Positions 36,134-46,066 are shown, counted from the stretch's first letter. The stretch is 64,000 nt of DNA from Roseateles subflavus (GCF_030285365.1 NZ_JASVDS010000001.1:1218064-1282063); one strand, 5' to 3'. Numbers and translations: made by a program. The notes: a model not told the origin generated them from the letters alone.

Positions 36134-37282
36134 ATGAAACGACTGATTGCCCTGGCCCTGGCCGGCGTGGCCGCTGTGTCCGCGCAGGCCCAGGCGCCCC
36201 AAGCCCCCGAGATCGCCGCCCGCAGCTACGTGCTGCTGGACATGACCACCAACAAGGTCCTGGCCGAGCGTGAGGCCGACGTGCCGAACGACCCGGCCTC
36301 GCTGACCAAGCTGATGACGGCCTACCTGACCTTCCAGGCCCTGAAGGAAAAGCGCCTGACGCTGGACCAGGAGCTGAGCGTCTCGAAGCGGGCCTGGGAA
36401 GAGCGCAAGGGCGACCCCTCGCTGATGTTCATCGACACCACCATGCGCCCCAAGGTGGACGAGCTGCTGCGCGGCCTGATCATCCAGTCGGGCAACGACG
36501 CCGCCGTGGCGCTGGCCGAGGGGGTGGGCGGTACGCTGGACCAGTTCGTCGCGATGATGAACCGCCAGGCCCAGGCCTGGGGTCTGAAGAACACGCGCTT
36601 CAGCAATGTGACCGGCCTGAGCGAGGCCAGCCACAAGAGCAGCGCGCGCGACATCGCCGTGATTGCCGCGCACATCATCCGCGACTTCCCGGAGTACTAC
36701 CCGTACTACTCGCAGCGCGAATACACCTACAACAAGATCCGCCAGCACAACCGCAACCTGCTGCTGACCCGCGACCCCAGCGTCGACGGCATGAAGACCG
36801 GCTTCACGGACGCTGCGGGCTACTGCCTGGTCTCCAGCGCCCAGCGCGACTTCCCCAACGGCAAGCGCCGCCTGCTGAGCGTCGTGATGGGCACGGCCTC
36901 GAAGGAGGCGCGTGCCAACGAAAGCCAGAAGCTGCTGAACTGGGGCTACTCCGCCTATGACGCCGTCCGGCTCTTCGACGCCGGCCAGGCCGCCAGCACG
37001 GTCAAGGTCTGGAAGGGCGCGATCCCCGAGGTCAAGCTGGGCGCCGAGGGCCCGGTCTTCGTGGCCGTGCCGCGCGGCGAGGGTGGCAAGCTGCAGACGC
37101 AGGTCGAGCGCACCGACCCGCTGGTAGCGCCGCTGAACAAGGGCCAGCGCGTGGGCACCATCAAGGTGACGACCACGGGCGGCGTGGCCGTGGCCGAAGT
37201 GCCGCTGGTCGTGCAGGAGAGCGTGGCGCAGGCCGGCATCTTCGGGCGCGCCTGGGACTCGATCCGCCTCTGGATCAAGTAA
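36134..37282 (+). CDS. dacC: D-alanyl-D-alanine carboxypeptidase (PBP5/6 type)
   Basis: A 382-residue periplasmic penicillin-binding protein. A signal peptide (about 1–20, ending SAQAQA) leads to the serine peptidase domain with SLTK (Ser56, Lys59), SGN (119–121) and KTG (221–223), then a C-terminal PBP5 domain and an amphipathic anchor (GIFGRAWDSIRLWIK). It trims the terminal D-Ala from peptidoglycan stem peptides. The D-amino-acid transaminase, ybeD and lipoate genes downstream reproduce the conserved dacA–ybeD–lipB–lipA neighbourhood. Confidence 0.93.
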   Translation: MKRLIALALAGVAAVSAQAQAPQAPEIAARSYVLLDMTTNKVLAEREADVPNDPASLTKLMTAYLTFQALKEKRLTLDQELSVSKRAWEERKGDPSLMFIDTTMRPKVDELLRGLIIQSGNDAAVALAEGVGGTLDQFVAMMNRQAQAWGLKNTRFSNVTGLSEASHKSSARDIAVIAAHIIRDFPEYYPYYSQREYTYNKIRQHNRNLLLTRDPSVDGMKTGFTDAAGYCLVSSAQRDFPNGKRRLLSVVMGTASKEARANESQKLLNWGYSAYDAVRLFDAGQAASTVKVWKGAIPEVKLGAEGPVFVAVPRGEGGKLQTQVERTDPLVAPLNKGQRVGTIKVTTTGGVAVAEVPLVVQESVAQAGIFGRAWDSIRLWIK

Positions 37283-37396
37283 ACACATCTTCGCCACGGG
37301 CAGGACTGCCCAGGCGCCGCCGGGTGGCGTAAGCTGCCGTCGCAAGGAGACGTCGAAGGTCGTCGCCGACGGCCAACGTCACAGCGAGGAGGCGCC

Positions 37397-38272
37397 ATGA
37401 AGCCGATGCCTGAGGGCCTGTGCTACCTGAACGGGGCCGTCCTGCCGCTGGCCGAGGCGCGGATCTCGCCGCTGGACCGGGGCTTCCTGTTCGGGGACGG
37501 CGTCTATGAGCTGGTCCCCGTGTATGGCGGCCGCATGTTCCGCCTCGAGGACCACCTCGAGCGCCTGGACCGCAGCCTGGCGCGCGTGCGCATCGCCAAC
37601 CCGCTGAGCCGCCAGGAGTGGCTGCGGCTGGGCCGGGCGCTGGTCGAGCGTGCAGGCGGCGGGGACCAGTGGTGGTACCTGCAGGTCACGCGCGGCGAGG
37701 CACCGCGGGATCACGTGATGCCCCAGAACATCACGCCCACGGTGTTCAGCTACTGCCTGCCGGCGGCCTGGCCCACGGCCGAGCAGCGGCACCAGGGTGT
37801 CGCCTGCATCACGGCGCGTGACTTCCGCTGGCAGCGGGGCGACATCAAGAGCATCTCGCTGCTGGGCAATGTGCTGGCCCGGCAGGTCAGCGCGGACCAG
37901 GGCGCCGCCGAGACCATCCTCTTCCGGGACGGCTTCCTCACCGAGGCGTCTGCGTCCAATGTCTGGATCGTCAAGGAAGGCGCGCTGCTCGGGCCGCCAC
38001 GCTCCGAGCTGCTGCTGGAGGGGGTGCGCATGGGCCTGCTGCACGAGTTGTGCGAGGAGCTGGGCATCGGCTATAACCTGCGCCCGATCGCGGAGGCCGA
38101 GGTCTTCGCGGCGGACGAGGTCCTGCTGAGCTCGGCCACCAAGGAGGTGCTGCCGGTGACGCAGCTGGACCACGAGCCCGTCGGCCATGGTGCGATGCGC
38201 GGCAAGCCCGGGCCGGTGTATGCGCGGCTTCACGAGGCCTACCAGCGTGCCAAGGCCTTGCAGTCGGTCTGA
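37397..38272 (+). CDS. dat: D-amino-acid transaminase
   Basis: A 291-residue fold-type IV PLP enzyme. The Schiff-base Lys151 is in RGDIKSISLLGNVLARQ, and LTEASASNVWIV holds the phosphate and cofactor contacts; LDRGFLFGDGVYELVPVY is the family N-terminus. D-amino-acid transaminases interconvert D-Ala and D-Glu, which suits its place after a D-Ala carboxypeptidase; a branched-chain aminotransferase or aminodeoxychorismate lyase is less likely. ATG at 37397 follows GAGGAGG. Confidence 0.87.
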   Translation: MKPMPEGLCYLNGAVLPLAEARISPLDRGFLFGDGVYELVPVYGGRMFRLEDHLERLDRSLARVRIANPLSRQEWLRLGRALVERAGGGDQWWYLQVTRGEAPRDHVMPQNITPTVFSYCLPAAWPTAEQRHQGVACITARDFRWQRGDIKSISLLGNVLARQVSADQGAAETILFRDGFLTEASASNVWIVKEGALLGPPRSELLLEGVRMGLLHELCEELGIGYNLRPIAEAEVFAADEVLLSSATKEVLPVTQLDHEPVGHGAMRGKPGPVYARLHEAYQRAKALQSV

Positions 38273-38322
38273 ATGACCTCACCTGCGGGGCGATGAGCGA
38301 TCGAGTTTTTGAAGGAGGGCGC

Positions 38323-38601
38323 ATGGCGCCGACGATTCCCCCCGAGCAGTCCCTGATCGAATACCCCTCGAAGTTCCCCATCAAGGTGATGGGCGCGCAT
38401 GTCGAGGGCTTCTTCGAGGCCATCGTGATGGTGGCGCAGCAGTTCGATCCGGACTTCGACGCCGGCACCGTCGAGCGCCGCCCCAGCAGCAGCGGCAACT
38501 ACCTGGGCCTCACCATCACCATCACGGCCACGAGCCGCGAGCAGCTGGACGAGCTCTACCGCACGCTCAGCACGCACCCGATGGTGAAGGTCGTCCTCTG
38601 A
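38323..38601 (+). CDS. ybeD: YbeD/DUF493 family protein
   Basis: A 92-residue ACT-like protein (LIEYPSKFPIKVMGAHVEGFF ... THPMVKVVL). The YbeD family is conserved next to dacA and lipB; its function is unknown. I chose the ATG at 38323 since AAGGAGGG stands just before it and the length then fits the family; an ATG at 38293 would add ten residues. Confidence 0.85.
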   Translation: MAPTIPPEQSLIEYPSKFPIKVMGAHVEGFFEAIVMVAQQFDPDFDAGTVERRPSSSGNYLGLTITITATSREQLDELYRTLSTHPMVKVVL

Positions 38602-38604
38602 CGT

Positions 38605-39273
38605 TCAGGCGCCGTCCGGCTGCCGCTCGGACTCGATCCGGGCGTCGATCTCCTGGCGCTTGAAGGGCGCCGCCTCGTCGCCGTTGCGGGCGGCGATGTC
38701 GTACCAGTAGCGCGCCAGGCGCAGGTCGCGCGGTACGCCGTCGCCCTGCTCGTACAGCGAGGCCAGGAGGTACTGCGCCCCGACGTCGCCCCCGTTGGCG
38801 GCCTCGCGGAACCAGCGCGCGGCCTGCGCCATGTCCCGGGCCGCTCCCCTGCCGAGGAAGAAGGCCGTGCCGACGGCGAGCTGGCCGTCCGCGCTGCCAT
38901 GCTCGGCCGCGCGCAGGAACCAGCGCTGGGCCTGGACCAGGTCCACCCGTCCCAGCCGGCCTTGCTCATGCAGCTCGCCCAGCGCCAGCTCGGCGCGGAC
39001 AAAGCCCTGGCCGGCCGCCTGTTCCAGGAGCCGGCGGGCCTCGGGCACGCGGCTGCGTGGCAGCTCGTCACGCAGGTGCATCATGGCCAGGTTGTAGCGG
39101 GCGAGGGCATTGCCCTGCGCCGCGAGCTGCCGGAAGCCCGCCGCGGCCTCGGGCAGACGGCCATCGGCATAGGCGGCGATGGCGCGGTCCACCGGCGCGG
39201 CGGGAGGCGATGCGGCATGGCCGGGGAGGGCCAGGGCCCAAAGGGCGGCAATGAGGAGCGGGCGTGCAGTCAT
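38605..39273 (-). CDS. Secreted SEL1-like (TPR) repeat protein
   Basis: A 222-residue protein with a signal peptide (about 1–20, ending PGHA) and about four SEL1 repeats of 36 residues (for example ALGELHEQGRLGRVDLVQAQ, then AVGTAFFLGRGAARDMAQAA, then LASLYEQGDGVPRDLRLARY). SEL1 repeats form helical scaffolds for protein contacts. It is probably periplasmic. It is inserted on the opposite strand between ybeD and lipB, interrupting the usual operon. Confidence 0.86.
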   Translation of the reverse strand: MTARPLLIAALWALALPGHAASPPAAPVDRAIAAYADGRLPEAAAGFRQLAAQGNALARYNLAMMHLRDELPRSRVPEARRLLEQAAGQGFVRAELALGELHEQGRLGRVDLVQAQRWFLRAAEHGSADGQLAVGTAFFLGRGAARDMAQAARWFREAANGGDVGAQYLLASLYEQGDGVPRDLRLARYWYDIAARNGDEAAPFKRQEIDARIESERQPDGA

Positions 39274-39377
39274 GGTCGATTCATTCGAGCCGTTGATCCG
39301 TGTGGTGCGACTTGTAGCGCAGTCTTTGTCGTGACCGGCGCGTGGGGCCTTACAGCCGCGGCGCTACCATCCTGCCC

Positions 39378-40046
39378 ATGCTGATCAAGACCCTGGGCCG
39401 CGTCGACTACGCGGCCACGCTGGCCGCCATGCAGGCCTTCACCGCCGAGCGCGGCCCCGACACGCCGGACGAGCTCTGGCTGTGCGAGTTCGATCCCGTC
39501 TACACCCAGGGCCTGGCGGGCAAGGCGGACCACATCCTCAATCCGGCCGGCATTCCCGTGGTGCAGACCAACCGCGGCGGCCAGGTGACGTACCACGGCC
39601 CGGGGCAGGTCGTGGCCTATCCGCTGGTGGACCTGCAGCGCCTGGGCATCTACGTCCGCGAGTATGTGTTCCGCCTGGAGGCCGCCGTGATCCAGACGCT
39701 GGAGACCTTCGGCATCACCGGCCACCGGGTGAGCGGCGCCCCGGGCATCTACGTGCGCCTGGACGACCCGTCGTCGCATGCCGCGCTGACCGGCCCGGCC
39801 GACCCGACGGACCCGTTCCGGGGCCTGGGCAAGATCGCCGCGCTCGGAATCAAGATCAGCCGCCACTGCAGCTACCACGGCGTGGCGCTCAACGTCGGCA
39901 TGGATCTGCAGCCTTTCCAAGGCATCAACCCTTGCGGCTACGCAGGCCTGAAGACGGTGGACCTCGCTACACTTCGGGTTTTCTCCGACTGGACCACCGT
40001 GGCCCAGCGATTCGGCGAGCGGCTGGCTGCCCAGCTCACGCCATGA
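39378..40046 (+). CDS. lipB: Octanoyltransferase LipB
   Basis: A 222-residue enzyme moving octanoyl from acyl carrier protein to lipoyl domains. [14 protein letters not shown], the catalytic Lys152 ([12 protein letters not shown]) and Cys186 (GINPCGYAG) are present. A loop of about 20 residues (130–148, [15 protein letters not shown]) is longer than in E. coli. ATG at 39378 is preceded at 7 nt by TACCAT with no ribosome binding site, so it may be leaderless. lipA follows after 45 nt. Confidence 0.95.
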   Translation: MLIKTLGRVDYAATLAAMQAFTAERGPDTPDELWLCEFDPVYTQGLAGKADHILNPAGIPVVQTNRGGQVTYHGPGQVVAYPLVDLQRLGIYVREYVFRLEAAVIQTLETFGITGHRVSGAPGIYVRLDDPSSHAALTGPADPTDPFRGLGKIAALGIKISRHCSYHGVALNVGMDLQPFQGINPCGYAGLKTVDLATLRVFSDWTTVAQRFGERLAAQLTP

Positions 40047-40091
40047 AGCTGCACTGAGCCTGCAGCGAGCCAGCCCTGAGGACGAGGCGCC

Positions 40092-41081
40092 ATGCCCACC
40101 GAGAACATCACCCACGAAGCCAAGACCGGCGACGACTACGACGCCAGCGCCAAGCAGAAGGCCCAGGCCAAGACCGCGCGCATTCCCATCAAGATCGTCC
40201 CGGCCGAGACGCTGAAGAAGCCGGACTGGATCCGCGTGAAGGCCGGTTCGCCCAGCACCCGCTTTTACGAGATCAAGCAGATCCTGCGCGAGCACAAGCT
40301 GCACACCGTCTGCGAGGAAGCCTCCTGCCCGAACATCGGCGAGTGCTTCGGCCACGGCACGGCCACCTTCATGATCATGGGTGACAAGTGCACCCGCCGC
40401 TGCCCCTTCTGCGACGTCGGCCACGGCCGTCCGGACCCGCTGGACGTCCATGAGCCGGAGAACCTCGCCAAGACCATCGCGGCGCTGAAGCTCAAGTACG
40501 TGGTGATCACCAGCGTGGACCGCGACGACCTGCGCGATGGCGGCGCCGGCCACTTCGCCGAGTGCATCACCAAGGTCCGTGAGCTGAGTCCGGCGACCCG
40601 GATCGAGGTGCTGGTGCCCGACTTCCGCGGTCGCATGGACCGTGCGCTGGACATCCTCAAGGCCGCGCCGCCCGATGTGATGAACCACAACCTCGAGACC
40701 GCGCCGCGCCTCTACAAGGAAGCGCGCCCGGGCTCCGACTACGAATTCAGCCTGAACCTGCTCAAGCGCTTCAAGGAAGAAGTGCCGGGCGTGCCGACCA
40801 AGAGCGGCATCATGGTCGGCCTCGGCGAGACCGACGAGGAAGTGCTGCAGGTGATGCGGGACATGCGCGCCCACAACATCGACATGCTCACCATCGGGCA
40901 ATACCTGGCCCCGTCCGGCCATCACCTGCCGGTGCGTCGCTACGTGCACCCCGACGTCTTCAAGATGTACGAGGCCGAGGCCTACAAGATGGGCTTCACC
41001 CACGCGGCCGTCGGCGCGCTGGTGCGCTCCAGCTACCACGCGGACAAGCAGGCCGCGCAGGCCGGCGTCGGCAACGCCTGA
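40092..41081 (+). CDS. lipA: Lipoyl synthase LipA
   Basis: A 329-residue radical SAM enzyme inserting two sulfurs into octanoyl groups to make lipoyl cofactors. The auxiliary cluster cysteines (Cys74, 79, 85 in [12 protein letters not shown]) and the radical SAM CxxxCxxC (Cys100, 104, 107 in CTRRCPFC) are intact, as is the C-terminal RSSYHAD. It forms an operon with lipB and ends in a strong bidirectional terminator. Confidence 0.97.
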   Translation: MPTENITHEAKTGDDYDASAKQKAQAKTARIPIKIVPAETLKKPDWIRVKAGSPSTRFYEIKQILREHKLHTVCEEASCPNIGECFGHGTATFMIMGDKCTRRCPFCDVGHGRPDPLDVHEPENLAKTIAALKLKYVVITSVDRDDLRDGGAGHFAECITKVRELSPATRIEVLVPDFRGRMDRALDILKAAPPDVMNHNLETAPRLYKEARPGSDYEFSLNLLKRFKEEVPGVPTKSGIMVGLGETDEEVLQVMRDMRAHNIDMLTIGQYLAPSGHHLPVRRYVHPDVFKMYEAEAYKMGFTHAAVGALVRSSYHADKQAAQAGVGNA

Positions 41082-41100
41082 CCCCACCCCGCGCCATGCA

Positions 41101-41127
41101 AAAGGCCCGCTGATGCGGGCCTTTTTT
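41101..41127. terminator. Bidirectional rho-independent terminator
   Basis: AGGCCCGC (41103–41110), loop TGAT, GCGGGCCT (41115–41122), then T run; A run upstream. It separates lipA (+) from the thioredoxin gene (-). Confidence 0.9.
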
Positions 41128-41142
41128 CATGGGGCGAGGGCT

Positions 41143-42105
41143 TCAGAACAGCGCCATCGAGAGCTTGCGACGGTACTGGTCCAGCAGCGGATCGGCGGGC
41201 GTCACGGTAGCATGCCCGGCCAGTTGCAGGCCGCCCTTGGGCTCGCCGGCGGCAGGCACGGCCGCCTTGGGCTGCGGCTTGGTCAGGATCTCGAGGATGG
41301 CCACGTAGGTCTTGCGGGCCAGCTCGCCGTTCCAGGCCTTGTCCCGCATGATGATCTCCAGCAGCTCCTCCATCGCCTCGGTGAAGCGGCTGGCGGCGAA
41401 GTGCAGCTGCGCGAGGCCGTAGCGGGCGTCGAAATCGCGCTTGTTGGCGCCGATGGCCGCCTGCAGCGCCGTGGCGTCCAGCCCGCGCTGCGCCGCCTCG
41501 GCGGCCTGCAGCCACAAGGCCAGGGCGGCGAAGCGGGCGTGCGGGGTGATGGTGTCGGCTGCCTGCGCGGCCACCGGCTCGAAGGCGGCACGGGCTTCGC
41601 CCACGCGGCCGGATTCCAGCAGCGCCTTGACCAGGTCGAAGCGGGCGGCCTCGTTGGCGGGATCGGCCTCCAGGGCGGCGATGAACTTGTCGAGCGCCGC
41701 GTCGGCGTCCCCTTCGTCCAGCAGCTCCTCGCCCTCGGACACCTCCTGCTCGGCCGCCAGCTCGCCGGCCTCCGGCAGGTGCTTGGCCAGGAACTCGCGG
41801 ATTTGGGACTCGGGAATCGCGCCCACGAAGCCGTCCACCGGCTGGCCGCCGACGAACATCACGCAGAAGGGGATGCTGCGCACGCCGAAGGCCTGGCTGA
41901 GCTGGCTGGCGATCTCGGGCTGCTCGTCGCTGTTGAGCTTGGCCAGCAGGAAACGGCCGCCGTAATCGGCTTCCAGGCGTTCGAGGATGGGGCCGAGGCT
42001 CTTGCAGGGGCCGCACCAGGGCGCCCAGATGTCCAGCAGCACCGGCTGCTGGAGGGAGGCCTGCAGCAGCTCGGTCTCGAAGTTCTCAAGAGTGATGTCG
42101 ATCAT
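41143..42105 (-). CDS. Thioredoxin with TPR tail (YbbN/CnoX-like)
   Basis: A 320-residue protein with an N-terminal thioredoxin domain (about 1–105) and a C-terminal TPR-like helical domain (about 115–285). The active site is WCGPC (Cys31, Cys34), so unlike E. coli YbbN (SxxC) it keeps both redox cysteines. CnoX/YbbN proteins hold unfolding proteins and pass them to GroEL or DnaK. The ATG at 42105 is the family start; further in-frame codons upstream would enter the purE promoter. It is divergent from purE. Confidence 0.9.
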   Translation of the reverse strand: MIDITLENFETELLQASLQQPVLLDIWAPWCGPCKSLGPILERLEADYGGRFLLAKLNSDEQPEIASQLSQAFGVRSIPFCVMFVGGQPVDGFVGAIPESQIREFLAKHLPEAGELAAEQEVSEGEELLDEGDADAALDKFIAALEADPANEAARFDLVKALLESGRVGEARAAFEPVAAQAADTITPHARFAALALWLQAAEAAQRGLDATALQAAIGANKRDFDARYGLAQLHFAASRFTEAMEELLEIIMRDKAWNGELARKTYVAILEILTKPQPKAAVPAAGEPKGGLQLAGHATVTPADPLLDQYRRKLSMALF

Positions 42106-42202
42106 GGTGTGGGGTGTGTTCTTGCCGGAAGTCGGCGCCTGGCGGCCCGGCCGTCCGGCGGCAGATGGGGCGCGCCGCCTACAATTCAAGGTTTTCCAGC
42201 CT

Positions 42203-42712
42203 ATGGAGCGAGCCGTGAGCAGCGCCTCTCCCCTGATCGGCGTGGTGATGGGATCCAGCAGTGACTGGGAGACCATGAAGCACGCCGCAGACATTCTCTC
42301 CGAGTTCGGTGTGCCCTTCGAGGCACAGGTGGTTTCCGCCCACCGCATGCCGGACGACATGTTCGCCTACGCCGAGCAGGCCCAGGCCCGCGGCCTGCGC
42401 GCCATCATCGCCGGTGCGGGCGGCGCCGCCCACCTGCCGGGCATGCTGGCGTCCAAGACGCTGGTGCCTGTGCTGGGCGTGCCGGTGGCCAGCCGCCACC
42501 TGCAGGGCGTGGACTCGCTGCATTCCATCGTCCAGATGCCCAAGGGCATTCCGGTGGCGACCTTCGCCATCGGCACGGCTGGCGCGGGCAATGCCGCCTT
42601 GTTCGCCGTGGCCATGCTGGCCCAGGATGACGCGGCACTGCGCGAGCGCCTCGCCGCCTACCGCCAGCGCCAGACCGAGCATGCCCGCGGCATGAGCAAG
42701 GACCTGATCTGA
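42203..42712 (+). CDS. purE: N5-carboxyaminoimidazole ribonucleotide mutase PurE
   Basis: A 169-residue class I PurE converting N5-CAIR to CAIR in purine synthesis. [27 protein letters not shown] and [14 protein letters not shown] are the conserved substrate loops. A TACAAT box lies 17 nt before the ATG. The stop overlaps the purK ATG by 1 nt, so both subunits of the two-step conversion are made together. Confidence 0.97.
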   Translation: MERAVSSASPLIGVVMGSSSDWETMKHAADILSEFGVPFEAQVVSAHRMPDDMFAYAEQAQARGLRAIIAGAGGAAHLPGMLASKTLVPVLGVPVASRHLQGVDSLHSIVQMPKGIPVATFAIGTAGAGNAALFAVAMLAQDDAALRERLAAYRQRQTEHARGMSKDLI

Positions 42713-43878
42713 TGGCCAAGCGTCTGGAAGCCGGCACGGCCACGCTCGGCGTGATGGGAGGCGGCCAGCTGGGCCGCATGTTCGTGCACGCCGCCCAGGC
42801 TCTGGGCTACCGCACCGTCGTGCTGGACCCGGATCCGGAAAGCCCGGCCGGGCTCGTGGCGCATGAGCACATCCAGGCCGACTACCTCGACGAGGCCGGG
42901 CTGGCCCGGCTGGCGGCCGCCAGCGATGCCATCAGCACCGAGTTCGAAAACGTGCCCGCCGAGGCCCTGCGCCGCCTGGCGCAGCAGCGCTTCGTCGCGC
43001 CCGCCGGGGACTGCGTCGCCATCTGCCAGGACCGGGCGGACGAGAAGGCCCACTTCCAGCGCAGCGGCGTGGCGTGCGCGCCCTATGCCGTGATCCGCAG
43101 CGAGGCCGATCTCGCCGCCGTGCCGGCCGCTCTGCTGCCGGGCATCCTCAAGACGGCCCGCATGGGCTACGACGGCAAGGGCCAGGTCCGCGTGAAGACC
43201 GCGCAGGAGCTGGCCGAGGCCTTCCATGCACTGAAGGGCGTGCCCTGCGTGCTGGAGCAGATGCTGCCGCTGCAGCTGGAGCTGTCCTGCCTCGTGGTGC
43301 GGGGCGACGACGGCCAGGTCGTGCACTTCCCCGTGCAGCAGAACCTGCACCGCGACGGCATCCTGGCTGTCACGCAGGTGCCGGCGCCCGCGGTGTCCGA
43401 GGCCTTGCAGCGCCAGGCGGTGGCGTCCGCCTCGCGCATCGCCGCCGAGATGGGCTACGTGGGTGTGCTGTGCGTCGAGTTCTTCCTGCTGCAGGACGGC
43501 TCGCTGGTGGTCAACGAGATGGCGCCACGTCCGCACAACTCCGGCCACTACACGATGAACGCCTGCGACGTGTCGCAGTTCGAGATGCAGGCCCGCGCCA
43601 TGGCCGGGCTGCCTTTGCGCGCGCCGCGCCTGCACTCGCCGACGGTGATGCTGAACCTGCTGGGCGACCTGTGGTTCGACGCCGCCGGCACCGAGCGCAC
43701 GCCGCCCTGGGGCGAGGTCCTCGCGCTGCCCGGGACGCATCTGCACCTCTATGGCAAGCAGAGCGCCCGGCCGGGTCGCAAGATGGGCCACCTCAACATC
43801 ACCGGCGCGACGGCCGAGGCCGCCGAGGCCTCCGCGCGCGCCGCCGCCCGCCTGCTGGGCCTGCCGGACTCGTGGTGA
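42712..43878 (+). CDS. purK: N5-carboxyaminoimidazole ribonucleotide synthetase PurK
   Basis: A 388-residue ATP-grasp enzyme that joins bicarbonate to AIR using ATP, making the PurE substrate. The N-terminal [33 protein letters not shown] (ATP loop) and [17 protein letters not shown] are typical. It is cotranscribed with purE and followed after 25 nt by the t6A gene. Confidence 0.96.
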   Translation: MAKRLEAGTATLGVMGGGQLGRMFVHAAQALGYRTVVLDPDPESPAGLVAHEHIQADYLDEAGLARLAAASDAISTEFENVPAEALRRLAQQRFVAPAGDCVAICQDRADEKAHFQRSGVACAPYAVIRSEADLAAVPAALLPGILKTARMGYDGKGQVRVKTAQELAEAFHALKGVPCVLEQMLPLQLELSCLVVRGDDGQVVHFPVQQNLHRDGILAVTQVPAPAVSEALQRQAVASASRIAAEMGYVGVLCVEFFLLQDGSLVVNEMAPRPHNSGHYTMNACDVSQFEMQARAMAGLPLRAPRLHSPTVMLNLLGDLWFDAAGTERTPPWGEVLALPGTHLHLYGKQSARPGRKMGHLNITGATAEAAEASARAAARLLGLPDSW

Positions 43879-43903
43879 GCCGGCCGGTGCGAGAGGGAAA
43901 GCC

Positions 43904-44893
43904 ATGCTGCTGAACGGAGCCGATCCCGCTGCCGTGCGCCGGGCCGCCGAGGCCCTGGCCCGCGGCGAACTGGTGGCCCTGCCCACCGAGACGGTCTACG
44001 GCCTCGGGGCCCGTGCGGACGATGACGCGGCCGTGGCGGGCATCTTCGCGGCCAAGGGGCGGCCGGCGGATCATCCGCTGATCGTCCATGTGCCGGACGC
44101 CGCGTCGGCCGCGCCCTTCGCGGCGCGCCTGCCCGAGGCGGCGCGACAGCTGATGCAGGCCTTCTGGCCGGGTCCGCTGACCGTCATCGTGCCGCGGGCC
44201 GAGGGCATGGCCGCCGCGGCCGCCGGCGGGCAGGACACGGTCGGCCTGCGCTGCCCCGCCCACCCCGTCGCCCAGGCCCTGCTGCGCGAGGCGCTCGCGC
44301 TGGGCGTGCGCGGCGTCGCGGCCCCGAGTGCCAACCGCTTCGGGCGCGTCAGCCCCACCCACGCCTCCCACGTGCGCAGCGAGTTCGACGAGACGCTGCT
44401 CATCCTCGACGGCGGCGACTGCGAGGTGGGCATCGAGTCCAGCATCGTGGACTGCAGCCGCGAGCACCCGGTGCTGTTGCGCCCGGGCGTCCTGACGCGG
44501 GCGCAGATCGAGGCCGTGCTCGGCGAGCCGCTGCGCGACCGTGACGCGGCGGCACCGCGCGCCTCGGGCACGCTGGCGGCCCATTACGCGCCTTCGGCCG
44601 CCGTGCGTCTGATGAGCCTGGCGCAGATCGAATCCGGTCTGGCTGAAGCTGCGCCTAAGGGTGTGGCGGTATATTCCCGCACAAAACCGGCCCGGCTCCC
44701 CGAGTTCTGGCGCCCGATGCCCGTGGATGCCCGCATGGCAGCGCATGACCTGTTTGCCGTGCTGCGCGAGCTAGACGACGCCGGGGTGCGCGAGATCTGG
44801 GTGGAGCAGCCTCCGGCCGAAACGGCCTGGGATGGTGTTCGCGACCGTCTGTCGCGCGCGGCTGCGGCCTTTGCCGCCGATGCCGGCATTTGA
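43904..44893 (+). CDS. tsaC: L-threonylcarbamoyladenylate synthase (Sua5/TsaC)
   Basis: A 329-residue enzyme making the threonylcarbamoyl-AMP used for tRNA t6A37. The YrdC-like domain (about 1–195) shows VALPTETVYGLGA, IFAAKGRPADHPLIVHV, WPGPLTVI and VAAPSANRFGRVSPTHA; the extra C-terminal Sua5 domain (about 225–325) makes it the long form. tsaB, acting later in the same pathway, is about 3.3 kb downstream. AGAGGGAAAG lies just before the ATG. Confidence 0.93.
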   Translation: MLLNGADPAAVRRAAEALARGELVALPTETVYGLGARADDDAAVAGIFAAKGRPADHPLIVHVPDAASAAPFAARLPEAARQLMQAFWPGPLTVIVPRAEGMAAAAAGGQDTVGLRCPAHPVAQALLREALALGVRGVAAPSANRFGRVSPTHASHVRSEFDETLLILDGGDCEVGIESSIVDCSREHPVLLRPGVLTRAQIEAVLGEPLRDRDAAAPRASGTLAAHYAPSAAVRLMSLAQIESGLAEAAPKGVAVYSRTKPARLPEFWRPMPVDARMAAHDLFAVLRELDDAGVREIWVEQPPAETAWDGVRDRLSRAAAAFAADAGI

Positions 44894-44913
44894 TTTCCGG
44901 AGATGGAGTGTTC

Positions 44914-45891
44914 ATGAAGAGTTTCAAGCAAGCTGCCCGCGGCAGCGCCCGCGCCCTTCTGGTGGGCCTGGTGGCGGCGGCAGCGCTGGCCGGTTGTGGG
45001 GGCGGCAGCGAGCCCATCGAGCCGTTCGCCCCGACGCGTCTGGTGGCCTTCGGCGACGAGACCAGCGTGCTGACCAGCGATGGTCGCAAGTACAGCGTCA
45101 ATGCCCTCAACTCCATCAGCAACGCCGTGGACTGCAGCAGCAATCCGCTGTGGATCCAGCTGCTGGCCAATCGCTACGGCATGGTGTTCCCGCAATGCAA
45201 CCCCAGCAATCTGGCGGCACCGCAGGGGCGCATCATGGCGACGGTCGGCGCCAAGGTGGACGATGCCCGCGCGCAGCTGGACCGCTACCTGGCGAGCGAC
45301 GTCCTGACCGAGCACACGCTGGTGACGCTCTATGTCGGCACCAACGACATCCTCGGCCTCTACGCGCAGTACCCGGCCCAGTCCGAGGCCGACCTCATGC
45401 GTGCCGCCGGTGATGCCGGCCGCCAGCTGGGCGAGCTCGCCGTGCGCATGATGCGCACGGGCGGCCGCACGCTGGTGGTGTCCCTGCCGGATGTGGGCGC
45501 CACGCCCTTCGCCATCCAGGAGCGCAACAACCGGCCTCCGGTCCGCGAAGGCCTGAACCGCGCCCAATTCCTGACCGCCCTGACGGTCTCCTTCAACACC
45601 GAGCTGTACCGTGCCCTGGGCGCGCTCAACGACGGCCGCCTCGGTGCCCTGGTGCTGGGGGACGACATGTCCACCTCGGTCACCAAGTTCCCGGCGCAGT
45701 ACGGCTTGTCGGACGTGCTGAACCCGGCCTGCCAGGCGGCGGTCAGCCTGCCGAACTGCTCGACGGGGACGCTGATCGGCGGTGCCACGGTCACGACCTA
45801 CCTCTGGGCGGACGACCGCCACCTGGGCCCGGTGGGCCACTCGACCCTGGGCAACCTGGCGCTGTCACGCGTCCTGCGCAACCCGCTCTGA
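44914..45891 (+). CDS. SGNH/GDSL-like esterase lipoprotein with altered nucleophile motif
   Basis: A 325-residue lipoprotein (lipobox LAGC, about Cys29). The fold signatures of SGNH hydrolases are visible: block I at VAFGDETSVL, block III at LYVGTNDIL and block V at LWADDRHLGPVGH (Asp, His). In block I the usual GDS is GDE, so the standard nucleophile position is Glu; a Ser two residues later may take over, or the protein may be non-catalytic. GGAG 5 nt before the ATG supports the start. It follows the t6A gene by 20 nt and ends in a strong terminator. Confidence 0.83.
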   Translation: MKSFKQAARGSARALLVGLVAAAALAGCGGGSEPIEPFAPTRLVAFGDETSVLTSDGRKYSVNALNSISNAVDCSSNPLWIQLLANRYGMVFPQCNPSNLAAPQGRIMATVGAKVDDARAQLDRYLASDVLTEHTLVTLYVGTNDILGLYAQYPAQSEADLMRAAGDAGRQLGELAVRMMRTGGRTLVVSLPDVGATPFAIQERNNRPPVREGLNRAQFLTALTVSFNTELYRALGALNDGRLGALVLGDDMSTSVTKFPAQYGLSDVLNPACQAAVSLPNCSTGTLIGGATVTTYLWADDRHLGPVGHSTLGNLALSRVLRNPL

Positions 45892-45916
45892 TCCCTCCCC
45901 CCCAGAGGATCCCTGC

Positions 45917-45949
45917 CACCCCGGCACCGGCAACGGTGTCGGGGTTTTT
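45917..45949 (+). terminator. Rho-independent terminator after the SGNH gene
   Basis: An 11-bp stem (45919–45929 with 45934–45944, one G-U pair) capped by a GCAA tetraloop and followed by five T. Confidence 0.9.
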
Positions 45950-45971
45950 ACTTCCTGATGACAGAGTCGTG

Positions 45972-45985
45972 TCACTCTATAGTGA
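45972..45985. promoter_or_regulatory. Inverted repeat TCACT-ctat-AGTGA upstream of the lipase gene
   Basis: A 14-nt palindrome about 90 nt before the lipase ATG; possible operator, overlapping a TATAGT sequence that could be a -10 box. Confidence 0.4.
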
Positions 45986-45993
45986 GCTCCAAC

Positions 45994-46019
45994 AAAAGCG
46001 AACGACCGTTCGCTTTTTT
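45994..46019. promoter_or_regulatory. Palindrome GCGAACGACCGTTCGC in an A/T-flanked hairpin: operator or attenuator
   Basis: AAAAGCGAAC, four nt, GTTCGCTTTT and further T, 48 nt before the lipase ATG. It looks like a bidirectional terminator, but a better terminator stands 50 nt upstream, so it may instead be a TetR-type operator (core GAACGANNGTTC as at 14922–14933) or a premature terminator in the lipase leader. Confidence 0.5.
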
Positions 46020-46066
46020 GTCCGGAATCCGGATTTCACTCCATGCCGACTGCAGAGGTACGCACG

